Source of the DNA: a bacterium UBP4_UBA6127
Lineage (GTDB): Bacteria > UBP4 > UBA4092
Length of the DNA: 13,256 nucleotides
Assembly: GCA_002428325.1 (NCBI GenBank)
Contig: DIVR01000034.1
Span: 1 to 13,256, forward strand
Direction of reading: 5' to 3'
The notes under the pieces were generated by a model, which searched no databases, was not told the origin of the DNA, and worked only from the letters and a program-made list of their open reading frames with translations. The position numbers were made by a program, and so were the translations under genes. Below are positions 7,599 through 13,256 of the stretch, one piece after another (within the stretch, counting starts at the first letter, position 1; the number at the start of each line of letters is the position of its first letter).

Positions 7599-9197
7599 AT
7601 GGAAATGAATAAAGAGGTTAAAAGGGTAGGGCTATTAACCGGAGCTAAAAATCTTAGCTGGTTATGGCTTTTGATTGCTGTATTGGTTTTCTTTTCGCAT
7701 GTCAGGGGGATTGGCCCTTTTATTGTGGATGACAGTTTTATTACCTTTCGATATGCCAGGAATTTGAGCCAGGGGTATGGATTCGTCTATAACCCCGGAG
7801 GACCCCCTACCGAAGGTTTTACCAGTCCCCTCTGGATGGTGACCCTGACGCTTCCTTATTTATTACATCTGTCTCCTGAACTCTCAGCCCGATATTTGGG
7901 AATATTTTTCATTCTCCTGACTCTGGGATTAAGTTACCTGATTATGAGGAAACTGTTACCGGAGGCTATCCGGGAGAGTCAGCCCTGGTTGCCGGGAGGG
8001 ATGGTATTAGCTTTAGCGGCTATGCCGGCCACTGCCGTGCATGCTATTTCCGGGATGGAGACAGCCCTTTATACCTTTCTGATAACCTTCTATTTTTACC
8101 GATTGATTATTTATCTGAAACAACCCAGCCGTAGAGAGGCCTTATTTCTGGCTCTCTCCGGGTTCCTCGTAGGATTGACCCGGCCGGAAGGCAACCTGAT
8201 ACCTTTCTTGTCCATTGGAATGGCTTTTTTCTTTCTTTCCAAAAAAGACAATATCGAATTGATGAAAATGGTCTTTGTGGGATATGTGTTGCCAGGAGTG
8301 ATTTATTTTACGGCCCGATATGCTTATTTTGGCCTGATGTTTCCCCTTCCATATTATGTGAAATTAGGGAATATGTATCTTTTTGCCGGACGGCTGTTTA
8401 TGATACTTTACCTGTCTGATTTCTTTCTGACAGGCGGGTTCATGGCTGTTTTCTCGGCTAATAAACTGACCAAACAACTGATTCCTCTTTGGGTGGCCGT
8501 GATTGGGTTTGTCCTCTTTTTCTTTTTCCCGATGCATGTGATGGGATATGAAGGAAGGTTTATTTATCCGGCGATGCCGATGCTCTATTGCCTGGTTTAC
8601 CTGGGATGCCTGAGTTTTACTGAAGGATTGATTGCCCAGAGTAAACTCCTGAGTCATCCCCAAGCTGCCCGAATATTTGGAATATCAGTCGCGATGGTCC
8701 CCATTATCCTTTTAATGCTGGCTTATCCTAAAATCCAGCATAATAAAATCGAGGAATACCAGGGAATGCTCAATGCTCATATTCAATTAGGGAAAGATTT
8801 AAGGGGGTTTCCCTGTGATAATCCCAGACAAATGCATGTGGCAATGGGAGATGCCGGAGCGGTTCCTTATTTCTCTGACTGGAATACCCTGGATATTATC
8901 GGGTTGAATAATAAAGAAATGGCTATTAATAAAAATGATGAGTCCAAAGCTGAAGCTATCCTGAAAACCAATCCTGATCTGCTTATCCTGGTTTCTAACA
9001 GTTATAAGAAATTTTCTTCGCCGGTTCAAATCGATAATGCTGTTTATCGGCATATGATCAAGGATTCTAACTATAAATTAGCCAGAATTTACCAGTTTCA
9101 AAAGGATTACCATTACCTTTGGGTGATGCCTAAAAAAGAGACCCCTCTTTATCACTATTTCTTTGATTCCCCAGGAGAAAAACCTTTTTTGAATTAA
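7599..9197 (+). CDS. GT-C type membrane glycosyltransferase, AftB/ZomB-like
   Basis: The predicted 532-residue integral membrane protein belongs to the GT-C superfamily, which moves sugars from polyprenyl-phosphate donors on the outer face of the inner membrane. After a first transmembrane segment comes VDDSFITFRYARNL with the paired aspartates (residues 44-45) in the first external loop, then GYGFVYNPGG and EGFTSPLW. Later come GMETALYTF, LTRPEGNLIPFL, FPLPYYVK and EGRFIYPAMPML. I associate this set with the AftB-like arabinofuranosyltransferase and ZomB-like group. About ten transmembrane segments are followed by a soluble C-terminal part of roughly 150 residues. The start at 7599 is chosen because GAGG (7589-7592) lies 6 bases before it; the ATG at 7587, four codons earlier, has no such site. 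The sugar and acceptor are unknown. No other glycan gene is nearby. Confidence 0.85.
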   Translation: MEMNKEVKRVGLLTGAKNLSWLWLLIAVLVFFSHVRGIGPFIVDDSFITFRYARNLSQGYGFVYNPGGPPTEGFTSPLWMVTLTLPYLLHLSPELSARYLGIFFILLTLGLSYLIMRKLLPEAIRESQPWLPGGMVLALAAMPATAVHAISGMETALYTFLITFYFYRLIIYLKQPSRREALFLALSGFLVGLTRPEGNLIPFLSIGMAFFFLSKKDNIELMKMVFVGYVLPGVIYFTARYAYFGLMFPLPYYVKLGNMYLFAGRLFMILYLSDFFLTGGFMAVFSANKLTKQLIPLWVAVIGFVLFFFFPMHVMGYEGRFIYPAMPMLYCLVYLGCLSFTEGLIAQSKLLSHPQAARIFGISVAMVPIILLMLAYPKIQHNKIEEYQGMLNAHIQLGKDLRGFPCDNPRQMHVAMGDAGAVPYFSDWNTLDIIGLNNKEMAINKNDESKAEAILKTNPDLLILVSNSYKKFSSPVQIDNAVYRHMIKDSNYKLARIYQFQKDYHYLWVMPKKETPLYHYFFDSPGEKPFLN

Positions 9198-9306
9198 AAT
9201 CAGGTAAGGGTATTTGATTTAATATTGATAGCTCTATCTTCAGAATCATTCTTAAAATGTAGGGGTAGGGGAGGATCCATCATCTCTCCCGAATTTACCT
9301 TTTGTC

Positions 9307-9326
9307 CTTTTGACAGCTGTCAAAAG
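9307..9326. repeat. Interspersed palindrome, copy 2 (20-bp perfect)
   Basis: The core TTTTGACAGCTGTCAAAA (9308-9325) is extended by C on the left and G on the right to 20 perfectly paired bases. It lies 110 bases after the glycosyltransferase stop codon. The flanking bases beyond the palindrome do not match those of the other two copies. Confidence 0.85.
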
Positions 9327-9447
9327 AGCTTAACTGACCCTTCCCAAAGAACATCTAACCTTAATTATTAAGGCATTCTGGAATAAAATCCCTATCGGTC
9401 TCCTCCCCATGATTACCCTGGCGTTCCTATCCCCCAGCTCCTAGATA

Positions 9448-9465
9448 TTTTGACAGCTGTCAAAA
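9448..9465. repeat. Interspersed palindrome, copy 3 (18-bp perfect)
   Basis: An exact copy of TTTTGACAGCTGTCAAAA, starting 140 bases after the core of copy 2 and in the same gene-free region. No promoter or gene start is close by: the next likely start codon is at 9807 or later. Confidence 0.85.
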
Positions 9466-9806
9466 AGATAATCTTCTCACATTAAGAACCATTCCTGATT
9501 TCTCTTCTAAATATCTTATCTATTGGGTAAACAAAATCAAACGGGTTTAGAGTCTTGCTGGGTATTATAGACGAAATAAAATTAACAGGTGGTAAATTGA
9601 ATTTAATTAAAAATACAATCTGAATAGGGGTACTGTAGGATTTTATAGAAAAGTATCTATAAATAATGTCAATCGAATATAATATTGAATTATTGATAAT
9701 TTGATGTTAATAGGATTCCAATGAAACCCAATAATTATATTAGAAATTCTATTGGTTATCTCAATTTCATGAACTATGGAATAAATGACAATCAGGCTAA
9801 ATGGTG

Positions 9807-9923
9807 ATGAATAAAATGTTTATATTAATGTTGTTTTTATTTCCTCTGGGACTATTATGTTTTTGGTTTTTATTTACTTCCGACGATACCCAAACAGACT
9901 TTTTAACGAAAAAGCCGTTGTAG
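9807..9923 (+). CDS. Possible small membrane protein (38 residues), or a broken gene
   Basis: An ORF of 38 codons starts MNKMFILMLFLFPLGL and continues to about residue 23 as a clear transmembrane segment, followed by a hydrophilic tail DDTQTDFLTKKPL. Its ribosome binding site is poor. Two other frames are also open across the same region. From 9907, one runs without a stop into the 9988 gene and reads RKERRAIKASLQRYPDNGEK. Another, from an ATG at 9857, reads YFRRYPNRLFNEKAVVEKK and ends in an ATGA overlap with the start at 9988. These may be the pieces of one frameshifted gene, an upstream partner of the 9988 gene, or chance. I cannot decide between them. Confidence 0.3.
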   Translation: MNKMFILMLFLFPLGLLCFWFLFTSDDTQTDFLTKKPL

Positions 9924-9987
9924 AAAAGAAAGGCGGGCCATTAAAGCGAGCCTGCAAAGATATCCGGATAATGGGGAGAAAACAGAA

Positions 9988-10602
9988 ATGAAAAAGTTAA
10001 ATATTAATCTGGCAGTAATTGGATTGATTCTTTTTATAGGATTAGTTCTCACAGCATATACACCCAACTGGGTCATTCTTAAATATGGAATTCTAACGGT
10101 AATATTTGGGATTTATTTATTGTTAGTTCCTGTAAGTTTAATAACAGGTACAGTTTGTTTTGCAAGAAGTCTGATCAAAGACCATCAGTTAAGATGGGGA
10201 TATTTTAGCTCCTTTGGCATCATATTGGCGGTAACACTCCTTATCTTGGTGGTAGGTACCCCAATATATAATTCAATCTTACTGATTCAATTCGAGAATC
10301 ATTTTGCTCAATATGTTGAAACACAGCGTAATATTGAAACGGGCCACTTGGATTCTTTTGAAGTCTCTTCTAATACTACAGATAGAAATTACTTTTTAAT
10401 TCCTTCGAAACAAATGAAGTTACAGGCTCATTCAATTAATGTTATAAAAAAAGAAAATGGTCAGCTTGAGATTGATTATTCAGTCAATGGCATATTCACC
10501 CTACCCCGGCAGGGTTTTATGTATTTGTCTGATAATAAACCGGATAATAATAGTTATTATGCAAAGAAAATAAAGAATCATTGGTATAGGTATAATCGTT
10601 GA
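9988..10602 (+). CDS. Three-TM membrane protein of unknown function, family A intact copy
   Basis: The 204-residue protein has three hydrophobic segments (about 6-24, 29-57 and 70-92). A hydrophilic, probably beta-rich domain of about 110 residues follows and ends in KKIKNHWYRYNR. I do not recognise a named family. The protein downstream in the split gene 10697-11405 is a paralog. Both share the membrane motif YGIL..LLLP.S, the junction YNSILLIQFENH versus YYDYLKILHFNSH, and the C-terminal K-I-x-x-HWY motif. The start is supported by GGGGAG (9973-9978) with 9-base spacing. The membrane-anchored domain topology is seen; a function is not. Confidence 0.8.
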   Translation: MKKLNINLAVIGLILFIGLVLTAYTPNWVILKYGILTVIFGIYLLLVPVSLITGTVCFARSLIKDHQLRWGYFSSFGIILAVTLLILVVGTPIYNSILLIQFENHFAQYVETQRNIETGHLDSFEVSSNTTDRNYFLIPSKQMKLQAHSINVIKKENGQLEIDYSVNGIFTLPRQGFMYLSDNKPDNNSYYAKKIKNHWYRYNR

Positions 10603-10696
10603 GGAATGGAGTTGTCCCTTCTGAATAGCTCCGAAATATTCACCTGTTATATATGATGGTATGATGGCTGGAACAATACGAATGAGGTAATATTTT

Positions 10697-11026
10697 ATGA
10701 ATTTGTTTGCTTATAAAATTAGAATTAATAAAACGGATATATCCTTAAAACAAATTATATATGGGTGGATTATATTGAATTTAATAAACTTATGTATTCC
10801 TTTATATCTGGTTTGGATAAGTCCAGCCAGTCCAATCGGCATAGTATATTATGGAATATTAAGCTTTCAACTCCTTCTTCTTCCTATGAGTGGATTGTTA
10901 TTTTTATATCTGTTTGTGAAGGGTATATTTTCTTCAAAGCAATATTTCAATCAGTCTGTTATTTGGTTAATGGTTGGTATTTTATCCGCTATTGCGATTA
11001 TAGTTACCCAGGAGCAATTATTATGA
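10697..11026 (+). CDS. Family A split copy, N-terminal membrane part
   Basis: A 109-residue reading frame with three transmembrane segments (about 18-40, 48-77 and 85-105) and a good ribosome binding site (GAGGT at 10684-10688, 8-base spacing). It corresponds to the membrane half of the intact paralog at 9988: YYGILSFQLLLLPMS matches YGILTVIFGIYLLLVPVS. The frame stops at TGA 11024-11026 just where the paralog passes from membrane to soluble domain. The soluble domain continues in another frame (next entry). A single-base shift between 11004 and 11026 would join the parts into about 235 residues. It may be a pseudogene, a frameshift read through by the ribosome, or a sequencing error. An overlapping frame 10765-11034 is a shadow. 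Confidence 0.7.
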   Translation: MNLFAYKIRINKTDISLKQIIYGWIILNLINLCIPLYLVWISPASPIGIVYYGILSFQLLLLPMSGLLFLYLFVKGIFSSKQYFNQSVIWLMVGILSAIAIIVTQEQLL

Positions 11027-11078
11027 TTATTTAAAAATACTTCATTTTAATAGTCACCATGTTGCTTATGAAGAAGCT

Positions 11079-11405
11079 GTGAAGAAAGTTAGTAAAAGAG
11101 TATCAGAACAGGGGCAAGATTATCAGGAATATGATAAAGGACGCTATATTGCCAATGCTCCGTTATCAACCTTTTCTTTGGGGACTGGAAAAAATATTCA
11201 ATTAATAAGTGTATCTTTCCATAAGAATGGAAGTGGCCCTCTTATTAGGGGTGGAATTATCTATTTTGAAAATGATAGTCAATCTGTAAGAAAATGGCAT
11301 TATCAAAAAACAGAATGGGGAGAAACCCTATTAATAACAGAGTTTAATAAAGGTAAATATTATAAAAAGATAAGACCTCATTGGTATCTTTATACATGTA
11401 AATGA
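11079..11405 (+). CDS. Family A split copy, C-terminal soluble part
   Basis: The frame from 11004 to 11405 reads YYDYLKILHFNSHHVAYEEA before the first possible start, a GTG at 11079 that has no ribosome binding site. No ATG in this frame precedes it. This fits a continuation of the 10697 gene by frameshift better than an independent gene. The part is hydrophilic, contains FHKNGSGPLIRGG, and ends in YYKKIRPHWYLYTCK, matching YYAKKIKNHWYRYNR of the intact paralog at 9988. Its stop codon overlaps an ATG at 11402 (ATGA), a possible but less favoured start of the next gene. Confidence 0.6.
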   Translation: MKKVSKRVSEQGQDYQEYDKGRYIANAPLSTFSLGTGKNIQLISVSFHKNGSGPLIRGGIIYFENDSQSVRKWHYQKTEWGETLLITEFNKGKYYKKIRPHWYLYTCK

Positions 11406-11437
11406 AGGTAATAATTAGTCTTGGGGGACCATTATTT

Positions 11438-11956
11438 ATGATAGACAAAAAGAGAATATTATCAATACGAATTATCTATTCAGCCATTATTCTGAGTTTA
11501 CTGATATTGATGGTTTATCTGATTACCCCTAAAAAAGAACAAATAAGGGCCCATGATACAAGACAAAAACATTCCGAAATATATAAAGCGGCCGATAGTG
11601 TTTTTAGTTATTACACCATTAACAGAAGACTTCCAGAAAATTTAGAAGATATAATCAAAAATGATTCTAGTAGCAGAACCGCATTACGAGATCCCTGGAA
11701 TCAAGAAGAATACTTGGAATATAAATATGAAGATAAAACCACATTTACTCTGATTTCATGTGGGCCGGATAAAAAGAGAAGTATCGACGCCCCCGATTTT
11801 TATGATGATGTAACCTATAGAGTGGATTATTTCTCAACAAGCACAACGATTCCTTGCGATATAACCCTTACTCTTTCTATTAAATCTGAATATGTGATTG
11901 ATTTTGAACCACCTTCAATTTTTCAAAAAGATTTGGGAGGAGACCCGGAAAACTAA
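11438..11956 (+). CDS. Membrane-anchored protein with GspG-like (T2SSG) domain
   Basis: The predicted 172-residue protein has one N-terminal transmembrane segment (about residues 12-30), then a helix and a small globular domain. The domain carries the landmarks of the C-terminal part of type II secretion pseudopilin GspG: YYTINRRLPENLEDII (58-73), a DPWN motif (85-88) where the family has DPWG, then LISCGPDKKRSIDAP and DFYDDV (105-125), corresponding to the calcium-binding S-x-G-x-D and DDI segments. The prepilin cleavage motif (GFTLxE type) is missing, so this is not a standard pseudopilin. The start at 11438 is preceded by GGGGGA 9 bases upstream and opens directly on the charged N terminus MIDKKR. 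The alternative ATG at 11402 overlaps the previous stop and would add 12 residues. It lies between two copies of family A and may be part of the same accessory unit. Confidence 0.65.
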   Translation: MIDKKRILSIRIIYSAIILSLLILMVYLITPKKEQIRAHDTRQKHSEIYKAADSVFSYYTINRRLPENLEDIIKNDSSSRTALRDPWNQEEYLEYKYEDKTTFTLISCGPDKKRSIDAPDFYDDVTYRVDYFSTSTTIPCDITLTLSIKSEYVIDFEPPSIFQKDLGGDPEN

Positions 11957-11961
11957 AATCT

Positions 11962-12173
11962 CCCTTAAATTCTCCTGCTCATTGTCCAGCTATATCAATC
12001 ATCAAAAAGAATGAAGGGACAGGAAATCCGGAGATTGTTTTCAGTAAACATGAAATGTTTATTTTCCCATGGAAGGGGTCTAATTAATTGATACAATCTC
12101 TTATTAGAAATCTCATATATACAGAAAGAGAATTATGTCTCATTGGTATAAATGGATGAAACCCAAAATATAA
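11962..12173 (+). pseudogene. Decayed remnant of a family A copy (soluble part only)
   Basis: Two broken frames are colinear with the soluble domain of the family A proteins. The first frame (to the TAA at 12085-12087) reads AISIIKKNEGTGNPEIVFS and then MFIFPWKG. This resembles HSINVIKKENGQLEIDYS and GIFTLPRQG of the intact copy, and also SFHKNGSG of the split copy. The second frame (12108-12173) reads IYRKRIMSHWYKW, matching AKKIKNHWYRY. The distance between the two blocks equals that in the intact gene. At DNA level TCATTGGTAT is shared by all three (10578-10587, 11378-11387, 12140-12149). Stops interrupt both frames and the membrane part is absent. The match is short and made by eye. Confidence 0.55.
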
Positions 12174-12218
12174 TGCCTATATTTGACGTAAAAGTATAGA
12201 ACCGGAAAGAAGAGCAGA

Positions 12219-12620
12219 ATGATGGCAGATAAGAAAAAACATATTATAGTGACTTTTATGATAACTACCTGTGTTTATGCCCTCATATTGGGGGGTATTT
12301 TAGTTAATTACGGGGTTACCCGAGAAGGTAATTTTATTTCATATAAAAATAAGTGGCATAGTACCTTTTGTAAATTAGGTCATTCTACAGATGCAAAAAT
12401 ACCGGATACAGAATTGATCGATAAAGAAATAGCCAAATTTAATACAGGTGAACATCTCAGGATATTATTGAAATTTCAGGCAGATGATGAATTACTTTTA
12501 GTTACTGAACATGATTTATTAGGGTTAACCTGCTTCTATAGGGATTTTAGGGAAGAGTTATCCAACAAAACTTATACTGATCAGATATCAAATGATTTCT
12601 TTTATCCCCATTCGTATTGA
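12219..12620 (+). CDS. Single-TM small protein of unknown function, family B copy 1
   Basis: The 133-residue protein has one N-terminal transmembrane segment (about 8-30, IIVTFMITTCVYALILGG) and a hydrophilic domain ending in NDFFYPHSY. I recognise no named family. The next gene is a clear paralog. Shared landmarks are TTxVYxLILG in the membrane segment, RExxxIxxKNxW just after it, LLxTExxxLGxxCFY in the middle, and the identical end DFFYPHSY. The ATG at 12219 (or the adjacent one at 12222) follows GGAAAGAAGAG, a moderate ribosome binding site. A TATAAT at 12169-12174 has no good -35 box. The transmembrane segment followed by a domain of about 100 residues suggests a membrane-tethered protein; which side the domain faces is unclear. 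Confidence 0.78.
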   Translation: MMADKKKHIIVTFMITTCVYALILGGILVNYGVTREGNFISYKNKWHSTFCKLGHSTDAKIPDTELIDKEIAKFNTGEHLRILLKFQADDELLLVTEHDLLGLTCFYRDFREELSNKTYTDQISNDFFYPHSY

Positions 12621-12626
12621 GGTTGC
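12594..12626 (+). repeat. 33-base direct repeat across stop codon, copy 1
   Basis: The last 27 bases of the gene (from GATTTCTTTTATCCCC through the TGA stop) plus the next 6 bases (GGTTGC) are identical to 13055-13087. The two genes are otherwise clearly diverged. Confidence 0.85.
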
Positions 12627-12676
12627 GAGGTCCACTTTTATATATCGATTGGTCTTGTGGAATCAGAAGGTAATAC

Positions 12677-13081
12677 ATGAGTAAACAATTATCTATATAT
12701 CAATTAATAGTTATTTCATTCTTTGTTACTACTTTTGTTTATTTATTAATTTTAGGGTTTAATTTATTATCATTTGGATTATTTCGAGAGAGCCGCTATA
12801 TAAGGGTAAAAAATGATTGGATGACTAAATGCATTTTATCAACAACTATTTGTAATTCTGAACATATTTTACCTTTAGATGATTTATTGATAGAAATTAA
12901 TAAATTTTCATTAAGAAATAATTTATCTAAAGACGAATATATTTTAACAAATAATTATGTTCTGCTAATAACAGAAAATAAAAAACTAGGGATCGTATGT
13001 TTCTATTATGAACCAGATAAAACAAAGAAAATATATCCCACGGTTATATTAAAAGATTTCTTTTATCCCCATTCGTATTGA
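12677..13081 (+). CDS. Single-TM small protein of unknown function, family B copy 2
   Basis: The 134-residue protein has one transmembrane segment (about 8-34, QLIVISFFVTTFVYLLILGF). A hydrophilic domain with YVLLITENKKLGIVCFYYE follows, ending in KDFFYPHSY. It is a paralog of the gene at 12219, with the same length and the same order of motifs. The start is supported by AGAAGGT (12665-12671). The gene is very rich in A+T, more so than the genes left of 9 kb. Its last codons and the bases after its stop are identical to those of the preceding paralog, and the next paralog starts only 12 bases after its stop, so the tandem genes are probably cotranscribed. Function is unknown. Confidence 0.8.
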   Translation: MSKQLSIYQLIVISFFVTTFVYLLILGFNLLSFGLFRESRYIRVKNDWMTKCILSTTICNSEHILPLDDLLIEINKFSLRNNLSKDEYILTNNYVLLITENKKLGIVCFYYEPDKTKKIYPTVILKDFFYPHSY

Positions 13082-13087
13082 GGTTGC
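13055..13087 (+). repeat. 33-base direct repeat across stop codon, copy 2
   Basis: Identical to 12594-12626 over 33 bases, including six bases beyond the stop. In this copy the TGAGG within it (13079-13083) also lies 10 bases before the ATG of the following gene and could act as its ribosome binding site. Confidence 0.85.
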
Positions 13088-13093
13088 CAGGAT

Positions 13094-13256
13094 ATGTCTA
13101 CTAAAATGAACATCACTGTAAAACAAATAATTGTCGTTGCTATAACCACTGTATTTACCTGTTTGTTATGGACCCTTTTATTTTGGGGTTATGAAAATTA
13201 TAAAACTAGCCAAAGAGACAGAGATGTTAGAGAGATTAATAAATCAGCGATGGCTT
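13094..13256 (+). CDS. Probable family B copy 3 (truncated by the window edge)
   Basis: A frame of 54 codons without a stop runs off the right edge. It starts MSTKMNITVKQIIVVAITTV and goes on with a single transmembrane segment to LLFWGYENY, then a charged stretch SQRDRDVREINKSAM. The arrangement (short N terminus, one membrane segment with VKQIIVVAITTVF resembling YQLIVISFFVTTF of the preceding gene, then a hydrophilic part) fits a third tandem family B member. Only the N-terminal part is visible, so the DFFYPHSY ending cannot be checked. The start codon lies 12 bases after the previous stop, with TGAGG 10 bases upstream. Confidence 0.65.
   Translation, partial: MSTKMNITVKQIIVVAITTVFTCLLWTLLFWGYENYKTSQRDRDVREINKSAMA

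Larger units (their letters stand above)
9198..9806. other. Long AT-rich gene-free stretch with palindromes
   Basis: About 600 bases without a convincing gene on either strand. It holds two copies of the 18-bp palindrome (listed separately). A 15-base near-palindrome CCTTAAT-T-ATTAAGG lies at 9359-9373. An inverted repeat TTTATAGA/TCTATAAA lies at 9642-9649 with 9656-9663. A bulged hairpin GGGAGGAT/ATCTCTCCC near 9270-9290 might end the glycosyltransferase transcript, but it lacks a T-tract. The composition shifts here from the moderate G+C of the genes to the left to the A+T-rich DNA on the right. Confidence 0.5.

Noticed and set aside
5082..9465. Three palindrome copies as a CRISPR array
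   Set aside because: Spacing is irregular (4.2 kb and 140 bp), the unit is too short, and there are no spacers or cas genes.
9642..9663. 8-bp inverted repeat TTTATAGA/TCTATAAA as an operator
   Set aside because: In DNA this rich in A+T such a repeat is not surprising, and no promoter or gene start is close.
10765..11034. 89-codon ORF overlapping the membrane half of the split family A gene
   Set aside because: Its translation shows no similarity to the paralogs, and it starts inside the other frame without a ribosome binding site.

Overview
The window begins inside the 3' end of a 23S rRNA gene, followed by 5S rRNA and a strong intrinsic terminator, so it sits just downstream of a ribosomal RNA operon. 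Beyond it lie ordinary single genes, then an AT-rich accessory stretch. A Sec-type secreted protein, a lipobox lipoprotein and a GT-C membrane glycosyltransferase point to a didermic (Gram-negative-type) bacterium. The secreted protein ends in VPVELSDFSTE, an ending I associate with secreted proteins of Bacteroidetes and several uncultured phyla. I cannot name the organism from this window.

Layout. Positions 1-301 hold the rRNA end. An AMP-forming acyl-CoA synthetase-like gene (491-2026, minus) comes next. Divergent from it is a large secreted beta-rich protein (2357-4978, plus) with its own terminator. Two minus-strand genes follow: a cysteine-peptidase-like lipoprotein (5639-6502) and a small polytopic membrane protein (5155-5553). 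A perfect 19-bp inverted repeat (6598-6642) separates the lipoprotein gene from a plus-strand DUF2461 gene (6728-7420), which precedes an AftB-like GT-C glycosyltransferase (7599-9197). None of these forms an obvious pathway together. They look like independent transcription units, several with their own Shine-Dalgarno sites, promoter-like sites or terminators.

From about 9.2 kb to the right edge the DNA becomes markedly richer in A+T and holds only short, unrecognised or divergent membrane-anchored proteins. Two paralogous families can be seen here by reading the translations against each other. Family A has three transmembrane segments and a C-terminal K-I-x-x-HWY ending. It has one intact copy (9988-10602), one copy split by a frameshift (10697-11405), and one decayed remnant without its membrane part (about 11962-12173). 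Family B has one transmembrane segment and a DFFYPHSY ending. It has two intact copies (12219-12620, 12677-13081) and a probable third copy running off the edge (13094 onwards). A membrane-anchored protein with a GspG-like domain (11438-11956) sits among them. The picture is local tandem duplication and decay, possibly of an undescribed gene family; its function cannot be read from the sequence.

A perfect 18-bp palindrome, TTTTGACAGCTGTCAAAA, occurs three times, only between genes (5084-5101, 9308-9325, 9448-9465). The first copy lies between the ends of two convergent genes, which argues against a simple promoter operator.
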